DNA from: SLRI01 sp964576715
GTDB lineage: Bacteria; Pseudomonadota; Alphaproteobacteria; Geminicoccales; Geminicoccaceae
Direction: 5' to 3'
Length of the DNA stretch: 25,868 bases
NCBI GenBank assembly: GCA_964576715.1
Contig: CAZNWE010000060.1
Coordinates: forward strand, 1 to 25,868
Shown here: positions 16,409 through 22,836 of the stretch, one piece after another
Layout: the number at the start of each line of letters is the position of its first letter
Position numbering within the stretch: the stretch's first letter is position 1
The notes under the pieces: generated by a model
Database searches by the model: none
What the model saw: the letters and a program-made list of their open reading frames with translations, nothing else
What the model was told of the DNA's origin: nothing
Program-made: the position numbers and the translations under genes

Positions 16409-16443
16409 CGCGCCGCCCGGGCCGCTTCGGCGGCGGCGGCGCG
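16409..16443 (+). terminator. GC-rich nested hairpin after the binding-protein gene
   Basis: Immediately after the stop, CGCGCCGCC (16409-16417) pairs with GGCGGCGCG (16435-16443). Within it lies a second stem GCCGC/GCGGC closed by a stable TTCG tetraloop (16421-16434). There is no T-tract, so it is either a weak intrinsic terminator or a structure stabilising the mRNA 3' end, between convergent genes. Confidence 0.6.
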
Positions 16444-16497
16444 GGGTGCTTCGGCCGCCGCCTATCGTGGCGGGATGTGCCGCCCGGCCGCCCGCCC

Positions 16498-16962
16498 TCA
16501 GTCGTGGATCTTGATGATCAGCTCGATCTCGACGGTCATCAGGTTGGGCAGCGAGCCCATGCCGACGGCGGAGCGGGCATGCCGGCCGCGCTCGCCGAGC
16601 ACCTCGACCAGGAGGTCGGAGCAGCCGTTGATGACCTTGGGGTGATCCTTGAAGTCGGGGGCGGCGTTGACCATGCCGAGCACCTTGACGATCTCGACCT
16701 TGTCGAGCGTGCCGGCGGCGGCCTTGGCGGCGGCGAGCAGGCCGAGTGCCGTCGTCCTGGCGTGACCGTAGGCGGTGGCCACGTCGATCGCCGCGCCGAC
16801 CTTGCCGGTCGGGTAGCTGCCGTCCGGGTTGGCCGGGCCCTGGCCGGAGAGATAGGCCATGTCGCCGACCCGCTTGAACGACACGTAGTTGGCGGCCGGG
16901 CTCGGCACCTCGGGCAGGGTGAGGCCGAGCGCCTTCAGCCGCGCCTCGGGATCATGGGTCAT
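16498..16962 (-). CDS. RidA family protein (enamine/imine deaminase)
   Basis: A 154-residue member of the YjgF/YER057c/UK114 family. RidA enzymes hydrolyse reactive 2-aminoacrylate and related enamines to ketoacids and ammonia. The carboxylate-binding arginine (Arg105 of E. coli RidA) corresponds to R130 in ARSAVGMGSLP. The beta-strand ending TVEIELIIKI is typical. It is longer than E. coli RidA, with an N-terminal segment EARLKALGLTLPEVPSPAANYVSFKR cut here to its family pattern (PEARLKALGLTLPEV), as in the longer RidA subgroup, whose activity is less tested. The ATG overlaps the upstream amidohydrolase stop as ATGA. Being last in an operon headed by diaminopropionate ammonia-lyase, which makes 2-aminoacrylate, supports a protective role. 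Confidence 0.92.
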   Translation of the reverse strand: MTHDPEARLKALGLTLPEVPSPAANYVSFKRVGDMAYLSGQGPANPDGSYPTGKVGAAIDVATAYGHARTTALGLLAAAKAAAGTLDKVEIVKVLGMVNAAPDFKDHPKVINGCSDLLVEVLGERGRHARSAVGMGSLPNLMTVEIELIIKIHD

Positions 16963-18134
16963 CGATGGTTCTCCTGCGGTTGCGGCCGACCGGCCCGCGG
17001 CCAGTCGCTCGGGTGCCAGAAGCGGCCGCCGACGACCGTGCCCTTGGCCAGGATGCGCCGCTCGGCGGTGACGGTCTCGCCGACCACGTCGACGAGCGGG
17101 AAGCGGTCGTCCTCGATGGCGATGATCGTGGCGTCGCCGGCCTTGCCCGGAGCCAGGCTACCGAGGTCGGGGCGCCGCAGCGCCTTGGCGGCGTTGACGG
17201 TGGAGGCGGCGATCACCGCGCCCAACGGCATGCCGAGGTGGAGGAACTTGGAGAGCGTGGTCACCTGGTCGAAGGCTGGGCCGTTGATGCAGAGGGCGTG
17301 GATGTCGGAGGAGATGACGTCGGGCACGAAGCCGCCGGCCAGCATCGCCCGCGCCGTCTTGAAGGCGAACGAGCCCTTGCCGTGGCCGATGTCGAAGATC
17401 ACCCCCTTCTCGCGCGCCCGCCAGACCGCGTCCTTCACCCGCCCCTCGCCGTCGATCGGCGCGTTGGGGAAGGGCCGGAAGGCGTGGGTCAGCACGTCGC
17501 CGGGCCGCAGCCGGTCGAGGACCGCCTCGTAGGTCGGCGGCGGGTGGTCGATATGCGCCATCACCGGCAGGCCGGCGGCGTCCGCCACCTGCAGGGCGAT
17601 GTCGAGCGGTGCGACGCCCTGGTTGCCGGAGGCAAAGCGGCCGACCCGAACCTTGATGCCGACGATCACGTCCCGGTTGGCGAGCGCCACGGCGACCGCG
17701 TCGGCCGGTGCCAGCAGTCGCATCTCCTCGCTCTCGCCGACCATGACGGTCTCGGAGAAGGCGTAGATGCCGGCGAAGGAGACGTGGAGATAGGCCAGGA
17801 TGCGCACCTGGCTGGGCTCGATGACGTGGCGGCGGAAGCCCTTGAAGTTGCCGGGCCCGGCACTGCCGGTATCGACCGCGGTGGTGACGCCGCTGGTCCG
17901 GCAGAATTCCTCGGCGTCGATGCCGAGCGAGGTACCGCCCCAGTAGACATGGGTGTGCAGGTCGATCAGGCCGGGCGTCACGATGCAGCCGCTGACGTCG
18001 CGGCGGTCGGCGCCCGCGAGATCGTCGCCGAGGACGGCGACGAGACCGTCCTTGAAGGCGACGTCGGTGATGGTGTCCGTGCCAGTCGCCGGATCGATGA
18101 CCCGGCCGCCCGCCAGCACGAGGTCGAAGCTCAA
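16959..18134 (-). CDS. Amidohydrolase / deacetylase family metallohydrolase
   Basis: A 391-residue amidohydrolase-superfamily enzyme of the group that contains the Agrobacterium deacetylase Atu3266 and looks like dihydroorotase. Metal ligands visible are H60 and H62 in DLHTHVYWGG, the probable carboxylated lysine K161 in GIKVR, H194 in AHIDHPP, H217 in THAF and D277 in SSDIH. The small beta-domain that starts at DLVLAGGRVIDPATG returns at the C-terminus (GKAGDATIIAIEDD). The start is TTG, preceded by a strong AGGGGGGA ribosome site, which outweighs the rarity of the codon. It lies 28 bases after the carbamoylase stop. It may remove an acyl or open a ring on an amino-acid derivative for the same pathway, or act on hydantoin-like rings; the substrate is not resolved by sequence. 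Confidence 0.9.
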   Translation of the reverse strand: MSFDLVLAGGRVIDPATGTDTITDVAFKDGLVAVLGDDLAGADRRDVSGCIVTPGLIDLHTHVYWGGTSLGIDAEEFCRTSGVTTAVDTGSAGPGNFKGFRRHVIEPSQVRILAYLHVSFAGIYAFSETVMVGESEEMRLLAPADAVAVALANRDVIVGIKVRVGRFASGNQGVAPLDIALQVADAAGLPVMAHIDHPPPTYEAVLDRLRPGDVLTHAFRPFPNAPIDGEGRVKDAVWRAREKGVIFDIGHGKGSFAFKTARAMLAGGFVPDVISSDIHALCINGPAFDQVTTLSKFLHLGMPLGAVIAASTVNAAKALRRPDLGSLAPGKAGDATIIAIEDDRFPLVDVVGETVTAERRILAKGTVVGGRFWHPSDWPRAGRPQPQENHR

Positions 18135-18162
18135 CGCGCAGTCCCCCCTGGTTCGCGCTCGT

Positions 18163-19089
18163 TCAATCGGGTGCCACTGCCCCGGCCCGCTCGACGATCA
18201 GCCGGTACTGGTCGGGCTGCCGATGGCGGGCGAAATCGAACGTCGAGGCCTTGTAGGACCGGCCGAGATCGAGGTCCACCCTGGCGACGACCAGCTCGTC
18301 GTCCTGGCTCGTGGCTTGGCCCACCACCTCGCCGCTGGGGGCGATGATCGAGGAGTTGCCGATCAGCTCGCACCCCTCCTCGATCCCGCATTTGGCCGTG
18401 CCGACCACCCAGGTGGCATTGGCATAGGCGCCGGCCTGCATCGACAGCTGGTTGTGGAACTCGGAGAGCCGGTCGTGGTCGGGGGCGGGCGGGTTGTGGC
18501 GCGGCGTGTTGTAGCCGAGCATGACCAGCTCGACGTCCTGAAGGCCCATGACCCGATAGGTCTCGGGCCAGCGCCGATCGTTGCAGATCGCCATGCCGAG
18601 ATTGCCGCCCATGCTCCGCCACACCCCCCAGCCGAGATCGCCGACCTCGAAATAGCGCTTCTCCAAGTGTTGAAACGCGCGCCAGGGCTCGTGCTCGGCG
18701 TGGCCGGGCAGGTGGATCTTGCGGTACTTGCCGACGATCGAGCCCGATCTGTCGACCAGGATCGCGGTGTTGAACCGGCGGCCCTCGGGAGTCAGCTCGG
18801 CATAGCCGAGATAGAAGCCGATGCCTTTCTCCTTGGCCGCCGCAAAGAGCGGTGCCGTCCCGGGGGATGGCATCTCACGCTCGAAGAAGCTGTCGAGCTC
18901 GGCCGCATCCTCCATGTACCAGCGCGGAAAGAAGGTGGTGAGTGCCAGCTCCGGGAAGACCAGGAGGTCGACGCCGTTGCCGGCCGCCTGGGCCAGGAGG
19001 TCGAGCATCCGGCGGACCACATCGGCCCGGCTGTGGGCGCACTGGACCGGGCCGAGCTGCGCACAGCCGACGGTCAAGATGCGGCGCAT
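18163..19089 (-). CDS. N-carbamoyl-D-amino acid hydrolase (nitrilase superfamily)
   Basis: A 308-residue enzyme that closely matches, from memory, the Agrobacterium N-carbamoyl-D-amino acid amidohydrolase, which converts N-carbamoyl-amino acids to the free amino acid, CO2 and ammonia. The catalytic triad is present: E47 in FPELALTTFFPRW, K124 in GKYRKIHLPGH and C169 in ICNDRRWPE. Further shared segments are FQHLEKRYFE, GYNTPRHNPP and HNQLSMQAGAYANATWV. Length matches the 304-residue enzyme. The ATG at 19089 starts at the usual N-terminus (RRILTVGCAQLGPVQ) and overlaps the dpaL stop by 16 bases; an open upstream extension is not homologous. In this operon its product could be diaminopropionate itself, made from a ureido form. 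D-specificity follows from homology only. Confidence 0.92.
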   Translation of the reverse strand: MRRILTVGCAQLGPVQCAHSRADVVRRMLDLLAQAAGNGVDLLVFPELALTTFFPRWYMEDAAELDSFFEREMPSPGTAPLFAAAKEKGIGFYLGYAELTPEGRRFNTAILVDRSGSIVGKYRKIHLPGHAEHEPWRAFQHLEKRYFEVGDLGWGVWRSMGGNLGMAICNDRRWPETYRVMGLQDVELVMLGYNTPRHNPPAPDHDRLSEFHNQLSMQAGAYANATWVVGTAKCGIEEGCELIGNSSIIAPSGEVVGQATSQDDELVVARVDLDLGRSYKASTFDFARHRQPDQYRLIVERAGAVAPD

Positions 19090-20324
19090 GCCGGCTTCCC
19101 TTTGGCGACGTCGGCGGCGTCCCGGCCGACAATGCTGCGGTAGATCTCGGGGTCGGTGGCCCCTTCGGTCGACAGGCACACGACCCGCGCCTGGGGTCCG
19201 AGGCAGAGCGCTTCGCGCAGCGCCGGATCGCCCGCCGCATGATGGAAGCCGGCGATCGCCGTGGCCCCGGATTCGCCGCTGACGATGCCGGCGTCGGCGA
19301 GCCGGCGCATCATCGCCACCACGGCAGCGTCGGTGACGGTCATGAAGGCATCGGTGCCGGGCCCGAGGATGCGCCAGGCGAGCATCGAGGGCTCGCCGCA
19401 GGCGAGGCCGGCCATGATGGTGTCGAGCTCACCCGGGAAGGTGGCGGGCGCGCCCTGCTCGGCGCTGAGGAACAGGCAGGCCGCCCGGTCGGGCTCGACC
19501 ACGACGAAGACCGGGCGCTCGCTGCCCCTGAGCTCCCAGAGCCAGGACAGAACGCCGGCGGCGAGCCCGCCGACGCCGCCCGGGACGAAGACGTGGGTGG
19601 GCTGTGGCTCCACCTCGAGGATCTCGGCGGCGAGCACCGCATAGCCCTGCATGACGTGACGCGGCACGTCGTCATAGCCCGGCCAGGAGGTGTCGGAGAC
19701 GATCTGCCAGCCCTCCCTGGCCGCCACCTCGGCCGAGTGGCGGACGGCGTCGTCATAGGTGCCGGGGACCCGGCGGACCTCCGCCCCGAAGCTGGCGATA
19801 GCGTCGACCCGGCCCTGGCTCACCGTCTCGTGCACGAAGATGACGGCCCTGGCCCCGACCCGCTTCGCCCCCCAGGCCACGGCCCGGCCGTGATTGCCGT
19901 CGGTGGCGCAGGTGACGGTCAAGCCCCCAGGCCCGCGGTCGCGGGCCAGCAGCTCGACCGCGTAGGCCCCGCCCAGTGCCTTGAAGCTTTGCAGCGCGAA
20001 GCGCCGGCTCTCGTCCTTGAGCAGCACCGCCGCGACCTCGTGCTGCTGCGCCAGCGCATCGTTCGCGTGCAGCGGGGTCGGGGCATAGCCGGCCCAGCCG
20101 GCGATGATCGCCCGCGCCCGCCGCCCCGCCGCGACCGAGAGGACGGCGCGCTCGGCGGCAGCGTACGGTCGGAAGCGGTCGACGCCCGGGTTGCGCAGCA
20201 GGCTCGCGGCAGCGTCGGCACGCGTCAGCAGCTTCGCGCCCGTCGGCCGGCTGACGTCGCCGGGCCGAGGTGCGGCATCACCTGCCTCGTCCGCTCGGCT
20301 GATCCCGTCATCGTGTCTTGCCAT
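19074..20324 (-). CDS. dpaL: Diaminopropionate ammonia-lyase
   Basis: A 416-residue fold-type II PLP enzyme that splits 2,3-diaminopropionate into pyruvate and two ammonia, through 2-aminoacrylate. It matches E. coli YgeX/DpaL along its length: GYAPTPLHANDAL (79-91), KDESRRFALQSFKALGGAYAV with PLP-lysine K115, ATDGNHGRAVAWGAKRVGA, the phosphate-binding glycine loop GGVGGLAAGV, IMAGLACGEPS, and ISGESGA-like VSGESGATAIAG near the end. The N-terminus is about 38 residues longer than in E. coli; the first 30 are rich in Asp, Gly and Arg and probably disordered, but no other ATG, GTG or TTG exists in that stretch. A ribosome-site-like AAGG lies 7 bases upstream. It is the first gene of the four-gene operon ending in ridA. 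Confidence 0.93.
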   Translation of the reverse strand: MARHDDGISRADEAGDAAPRPGDVSRPTGAKLLTRADAAASLLRNPGVDRFRPYAAAERAVLSVAAGRRARAIIAGWAGYAPTPLHANDALAQQHEVAAVLLKDESRRFALQSFKALGGAYAVELLARDRGPGGLTVTCATDGNHGRAVAWGAKRVGARAVIFVHETVSQGRVDAIASFGAEVRRVPGTYDDAVRHSAEVAAREGWQIVSDTSWPGYDDVPRHVMQGYAVLAAEILEVEPQPTHVFVPGGVGGLAAGVLSWLWELRGSERPVFVVVEPDRAACLFLSAEQGAPATFPGELDTIMAGLACGEPSMLAWRILGPGTDAFMTVTDAAVVAMMRRLADAGIVSGESGATAIAGFHHAAGDPALREALCLGPQARVVCLSTEGATDPEIYRSIVGRDAADVAKGKPACAAS

Positions 20325-20467
20325 GCCGAACCTTGTCGCACGAGGCGACGCTTGGCGGCAATGTCGCTACCCGCCAGCGCCGCGGCGACGGCAACCCGGC
20401 GCTGCCGACGGTGATGCGGGCGCTGGGCATGTGGTTGTCGGTGGTACGATGCGCGACGACGGAAACG

Positions 20468-20515
20468 GTCAGTTGAGTCTCGTGGCCCCGATTTCAGGTC
20501 GGGAAAGCGACTGAC
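20468..20515 (-). terminator. Nested inverted repeats downstream of the small secreted-protein gene
   Basis: GTCAGT (20468-20473) pairs with ACTGAC (20510-20515), enclosing CCCGA (20487-20491) and TCGGG (20499-20503) with a 7-base loop. It lies between the stop of the secreted-protein gene and the start of dpaL, on the same strand, so it could end the upstream transcript or form part of the dpaL leader. No T-tract of note. Confidence 0.3.
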
Positions 20516-20543
20516 GGCTCCGTGAGTGGTGGCTCCTCGGGCT

Positions 20544-20891
20544 TCAGAACGGCGCGCTGTTGAAGGACGTGTAGGGGTTCGAATAGAAGAAGCCGCCGCC
20601 GCTACGGCCCCGCGCTGCTTCGCGCGCCGACTGGATAGCGGGCAGCAATAGCGCAATGGCCGCACTCCTAGGGCGATCGGCAAGCCCCAACTCTTCCTGT
20701 CGCATGCCAGCTTGATAGCGGCCCAGCCGAACGACGCTGAGCACCCTCGTTCCAGCACCAGCAGCAACGACCAGGTCCAGGTCGCCATCGCTCAGGGGCA
20801 GTAGCTCCGCAGCTTGCCCGGGCGTCATTGCCATCGACATCATGGCCACAACAACAGAACAGGTGAGAACAAAGCGATGCAGGGCGCGCAA
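20544..20891 (-). CDS. Small secreted protein of unknown function
   Basis: About 115 residues from TTG 20891, which has a GGAGG ribosome site 9 bases upstream. The N-terminus then forms a clean signal peptide (MRALHRFVLTCSVVVAMMSM..., likely cut at GQAA). An ATG at 20957 gives a longer form with a non-signal leader and is less likely. After the signal come LPLSDGDLDLVVAAG, resembling the LSDxELDxVxAG motif of many small proteobacterial secreted or leader peptides, then LLLPAIQSAREAARG, and a Gly/aromatic C-terminus ending GGGFFYSNPYTSFNSAPF. I do not recognise a named family. The protein probably acts in the periplasm or outside. It sits upstream of dpaL but 219 bases away, so it is probably a separate unit. 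Confidence 0.6.
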   Translation of the reverse strand: MRALHRFVLTCSVVVAMMSMAMTPGQAAELLPLSDGDLDLVVAAGAGTRVLSVVRLGRYQAGMRQEELGLADRPRSAAIALLLPAIQSAREAARGRSGGGFFYSNPYTSFNSAPF

Positions 20892-21233
20892 GGTCCTGAC
20901 CCTCCAAAGTTGAGTGAACGAAAAAGGCTCTCTATCAATGGTCGCGCCTCCGTCCAAGCCACCTCTGCATCAAAGCGGGACGCACACCTCCAGTCTTTGG
21001 TAGCGGTCAGTGGCAACGTGCGCCAAGCCGTATGGAAATCACACTTGCGTGAAGAGCAGCGTCAGCCCGCACGAGGTGCCGATGGTCGTCGACCGTGCCG
21101 TCGTCACGGCCCTCGCCCATCGGCACGACGCTGGCGTTTGGCTTCCGGCACTCTGCCGAACACCTCCTTTTTTTGCTGCCCGGAACCGCACTGATCCATG
21201 CCTGCTGAGAACCGCGGGCTCGAGGCACCGGGA
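20892..21233. other. 342-base stretch without a supported gene
   Basis: Less GC-rich than the flanks. Short ORFs occur on both strands but none has a convincing product, ribosome site plus signal, or family pattern. On the plus strand, TTCCGGCACTCTGCCGAA (21143-21160) forms an imperfect hairpin followed after 7 bases by a T7 run, which looks like a degenerate terminator. The promoter of the secreted-protein gene must lie in the lower half. It may be decayed coding sequence. Confidence 0.5.
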
Positions 21234-21695
21234 TCACGGTTTGTTGTCGAGAGTTTGGTCGAAGCTCTGGGGGCACGTTGCGGGGTATGCGGCCTGGGTC
21301 TCCGGCTCGTCGCGGCGCCGGCGGGCGCGGAGCAGGCGGCAGGCGGTGGCGTAGTGCCGATCGAGAGTGCGCGTGATCTTGCGGCGAATGCTGGGGGTGA
21401 GCTTGCGTTCCAGGCCGACCCTGAAGGCGACGATCTCCTCTTCCCAGCCGGCCCGAGGCTCGGTGGCGCGCGAGACTTCAAGCAGGAGGAGGTGAAGGAT
21501 GATGCGCTCGGCGAGCGATTCGCACGTATGGAGCTGGCTCTTGCCCAAGTCCTCGATCTCCTCGGCGAGCTCTTGCCAGTCCAGAGGCTCGTTCTGGCGC
21601 AGCCTGGCCTGGGCACGCAGCCGCTTCGCCTGGTCCTGGGTCCAGGCGTAGAAGTCATCATCATAGGTTGGGCGGTTCTTCAGCGCGGCCGCCAT
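21234..21695 (-). CDS. DUF29 family protein
   Basis: A 153-residue soluble protein with the DUF29 pattern: an N-terminal YDDDFYAWTQDQAKRLRAQ helix, LDWQELAEEIEDLGKSQ (about 39-55), a long helical core (SLAERIILHLLLLEVS) and the W-containing ARAGW-like segment EPRAGWEEEIVAFR, then RKLTPSIRRKI. The family is common in Alphaproteobacteria and Cyanobacteria and has no established function; it is predicted all-helical. The ATG at 21695 gives the typical N-terminus, while the open frame to 21857 overlaps the HigA-like gene and is not homologous. It is the last gene downstream of the toxin-antitoxin cluster, 97 bases after the HigA-like stop. Linkage to that cluster may be chance or may mark a shared accessory region. 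Confidence 0.85.
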   Translation of the reverse strand: MAAALKNRPTYDDDFYAWTQDQAKRLRAQARLRQNEPLDWQELAEEIEDLGKSQLHTCESLAERIILHLLLLEVSRATEPRAGWEEEIVAFRVGLERKLTPSIRRKITRTLDRHYATACRLLRARRRRDEPETQAAYPATCPQSFDQTLDNKP

Positions 21696-21792
21696 ATCAC
21701 CGCACCGAGTCGTAGTCTCGCTCGCGGCATGATGACGAACCCTTGCGCGGAATCCGCACGACTTAGGGGGATACCTCTCTCCTTGGCCAGTC

Positions 21793-22110
21793 TCAGGCGA
21801 CCGCCAACGGCCGGGCACGCGCGATGCGCTCGCGTTGCTTGGGCTCGTGGGTGGCATGCCAGAGGTCGGTGCGGCGTTGGGTGTTCAGCCAGAAGTCGGG
21901 AGTGTTGCCGAAGACGCGGGCGAGGATGAGGGCGGTGGCGGCGGTTACGCCGCGGCGGTCGTTGCAGAGGTCGTTGCAGAGGTCGTTGAAGTGCTTGCGG
22001 GGCACGCCCATGGCCTCGGCAAGGGCGGCCTGGGTCAGGTTCATTGGTTGGATGAACTCTTCGCTCAGGATGTCGCCGGGGGTGGCTGGCTTGCGGTTTG
22101 TCGTCAGCAT
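21793..22110 (-). CDS. higA: HigA-family addiction module antitoxin (orphan, with internal duplication)
   Basis: A 105-residue XRE-type DNA-binding antitoxin of the HigA/VapI family, which normally neutralises HigB and represses its own operon. It starts with the family pattern RKPATPGDILSEEFIQPMNLTQAALAEAMGVPRKH and ends with the conserved TALILARVFGNTPDFWLNTQRRTDLW. Between them, where relatives read about NELCNDRRGVTA, this protein has NDLCNDLCNDRRGVTA (42-57): four extra residues from a 12-bp tandem duplication just after the recognition helix. DNA binding may be weakened. No HigB of the usual partner family precedes it; the upstream gene, 12 bases away, is a different antitoxin. It may be a remnant or a second regulator. 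Confidence 0.88.
   Translation of the reverse strand: MLTTNRKPATPGDILSEEFIQPMNLTQAALAEAMGVPRKHFNDLCNDLCNDRRGVTAATALILARVFGNTPDFWLNTQRRTDLWHATHEPKQRERIARARPLAVA
21957..21988 (-). repeat. 12-bp tandem duplication inside the HigA-like gene
   Basis: Two perfect copies of GTTGCAGAGGTC lie at 21961-21972 and 21973-21984. The 12-base period continues four bases on each side, giving 2.7 copies in 32 bases. Being a multiple of three, it keeps the frame and inserts NDLC into the protein. Confidence 0.9.
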
Positions 22111-22122
22111 GATGGGTCCCGG

Positions 22123-22404
22123 TCAGACGGGCTCGAGGCTGATTTTCAGGCGGCGCCCGGTGGCTTCGGCGTAGCGTTCGAGGGTTCGGGTCGAGGGCTT
22201 GGCGCGGCCGCTTTCCAGCCTGGCCACGACGGTCTGCTTGGTGCCCATGCGCTGGGCCACGTCGGCTTGTGTCATGCCGGCGGTGGTTCTGGCGCGGATC
22301 AGCTCGCGTGCGAGCGCGAACTCGGGCTCCATTGCCTGAAATTCGGCGGCGTAGGTCGGGTTGTCATTCAGCCACTTGGCGTGCAGGTCTTTAAATTCGG
22401 TCAT
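22123..22404 (-). CDS. XRE-family helix-turn-helix antitoxin
   Basis: A 93-residue protein with one HTH_3 domain: ALARELIRARTTAGMTQADVAQRMGTKQTVVARLESGRAKPSTRTLERYAEATG, of which the recognition portion is TKQTVVARLESG, followed by the C-terminal strand RRLKISLEPV. Such proteins pair with Gp49-like (HigB-type) toxins and bind both the toxin and the operator. The ATG at 22404 has a GGAGAGG ribosome site and begins the known N-terminal extension (MTEFKDLHAKWL), whereas the longer open frame overlaps the toxin gene. It lies 13 bases after the toxin stop, so toxin and antitoxin are co-transcribed in the toxin-first order typical of higBA. It probably represses the promoter at 22752-22778. Confidence 0.9.
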   Translation of the reverse strand: MTEFKDLHAKWLNDNPTYAAEFQAMEPEFALARELIRARTTAGMTQADVAQRMGTKQTVVARLESGRAKPSTRTLERYAEATGRRLKISLEPV

Positions 22405-22417
22405 CGATCGACCTCTC

Positions 22418-22747
22418 CTATTCGATTTCGGCAGCCCTGCGGCGGACGGTTTGCAACTCACGTCGCGGGGTTTTCTGAGTCTTCTTGACGAAGACGCGAA
22501 CGATGACGACCCGGCGGGCCGTCGCGGCCACGTAGATGGCGCGGGCAATGCCGTCCCTTCCAGACACGCGCATCTCCCAGAGAGGCCCGTCCAGATGCTT
22601 GACATGCGGGTGGCCCGTCCGCTCGAGGCCGAACTCGGTTATCAGCCGAACGATATGCGCCAGCCGTGCCCGCATGTCGGGAGGCAGCGACGCAACCTCC
22701 TCATCGACAGTCGCGTTGAGCGTCTCGACGGTCCAACATACACACAC
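22418..22747 (-). CDS. Type II toxin, RelE/ParE superfamily, phage Gp49-like (HigB type)
   Basis: A protein of up to 109 residues of the Gp49-like branch of the RelE superfamily, expected to be a ribosome-dependent mRNA interferase held inactive by the neighbouring XRE antitoxin. Family landmarks are WTVETLNATVDEEVASLP at the N-terminus, HVKHLDGPLWEMRVSGRDGIARAIYVA (about 48-74), and VFVKKTQKTPRRE with the basic residues typical of catalysis and RNA binding. Residues expected for activity seem intact. The start is unsettled. GTG 22747 gives the proper length, but the promoter would place the RNA start almost on top of it, leaving a leaderless message; the next in-frame ATG (residue 25) would lose the first strand. 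Confidence 0.88.
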   Translation of the reverse strand: MCVCWTVETLNATVDEEVASLPPDMRARLAHIVRLITEFGLERTGHPHVKHLDGPLWEMRVSGRDGIARAIYVAATARRVVIVRVFVKKTQKTPRRELQTVRRRAAEIE

Positions 22748-22751
22748 ACCG

Positions 22752-22778
22752 TATATACCAAAAAAGCTATTTTGTCAA
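22752..22778 (-). promoter_or_regulatory. Sigma-70-type promoter with palindrome for the toxin-antitoxin genes
   Basis: On the minus strand a perfect -35 box TTGACA (22778-22773) is followed by TATATA (22757-22752) after 15 bases, or by TATACG (22755-22750) after 17. The -10 region is part of the 8-base palindrome GTATATAC (22758-22751), a natural operator for the antitoxin. The stretch is strikingly AT-rich against this genome. Confidence 0.7.
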
Positions 22779-22836
22779 TCGCTCCCAATGGGCCAAGCCG
22801 GCCCAAAATGCGCCGCCGCAAAAGTACCGTTGGGGC

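Noticed and set aside
20468..20515. Nested inverted repeats considered as a tRNA or tmRNA fragment or attachment site
   Set aside because: There is no T-loop consensus, CCA end, anticodon arm or nearby integrase; kept only as a possible terminator or leader structure.
20658..20700. LLPAIQSAREAAR resembling the pseudopilin pattern of planctomycete DUF1559 proteins
   Set aside because: In those proteins it follows an N-terminal pilin-like helix. Here it comes late, after a cleavable signal and without a prepilin cleavage site, so a pilin call is not supported.
21007..21276. Short ORFs on both strands in the gene-poor stretch
   Set aside because: No ribosome site with a sensible start, no recognised domain, and biased shadow-like composition.
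22739..22747. CA/GT dinucleotide run at the toxin start considered as a phase-variation repeat
   Set aside because: Only about four units, too short to expect frequent slippage.
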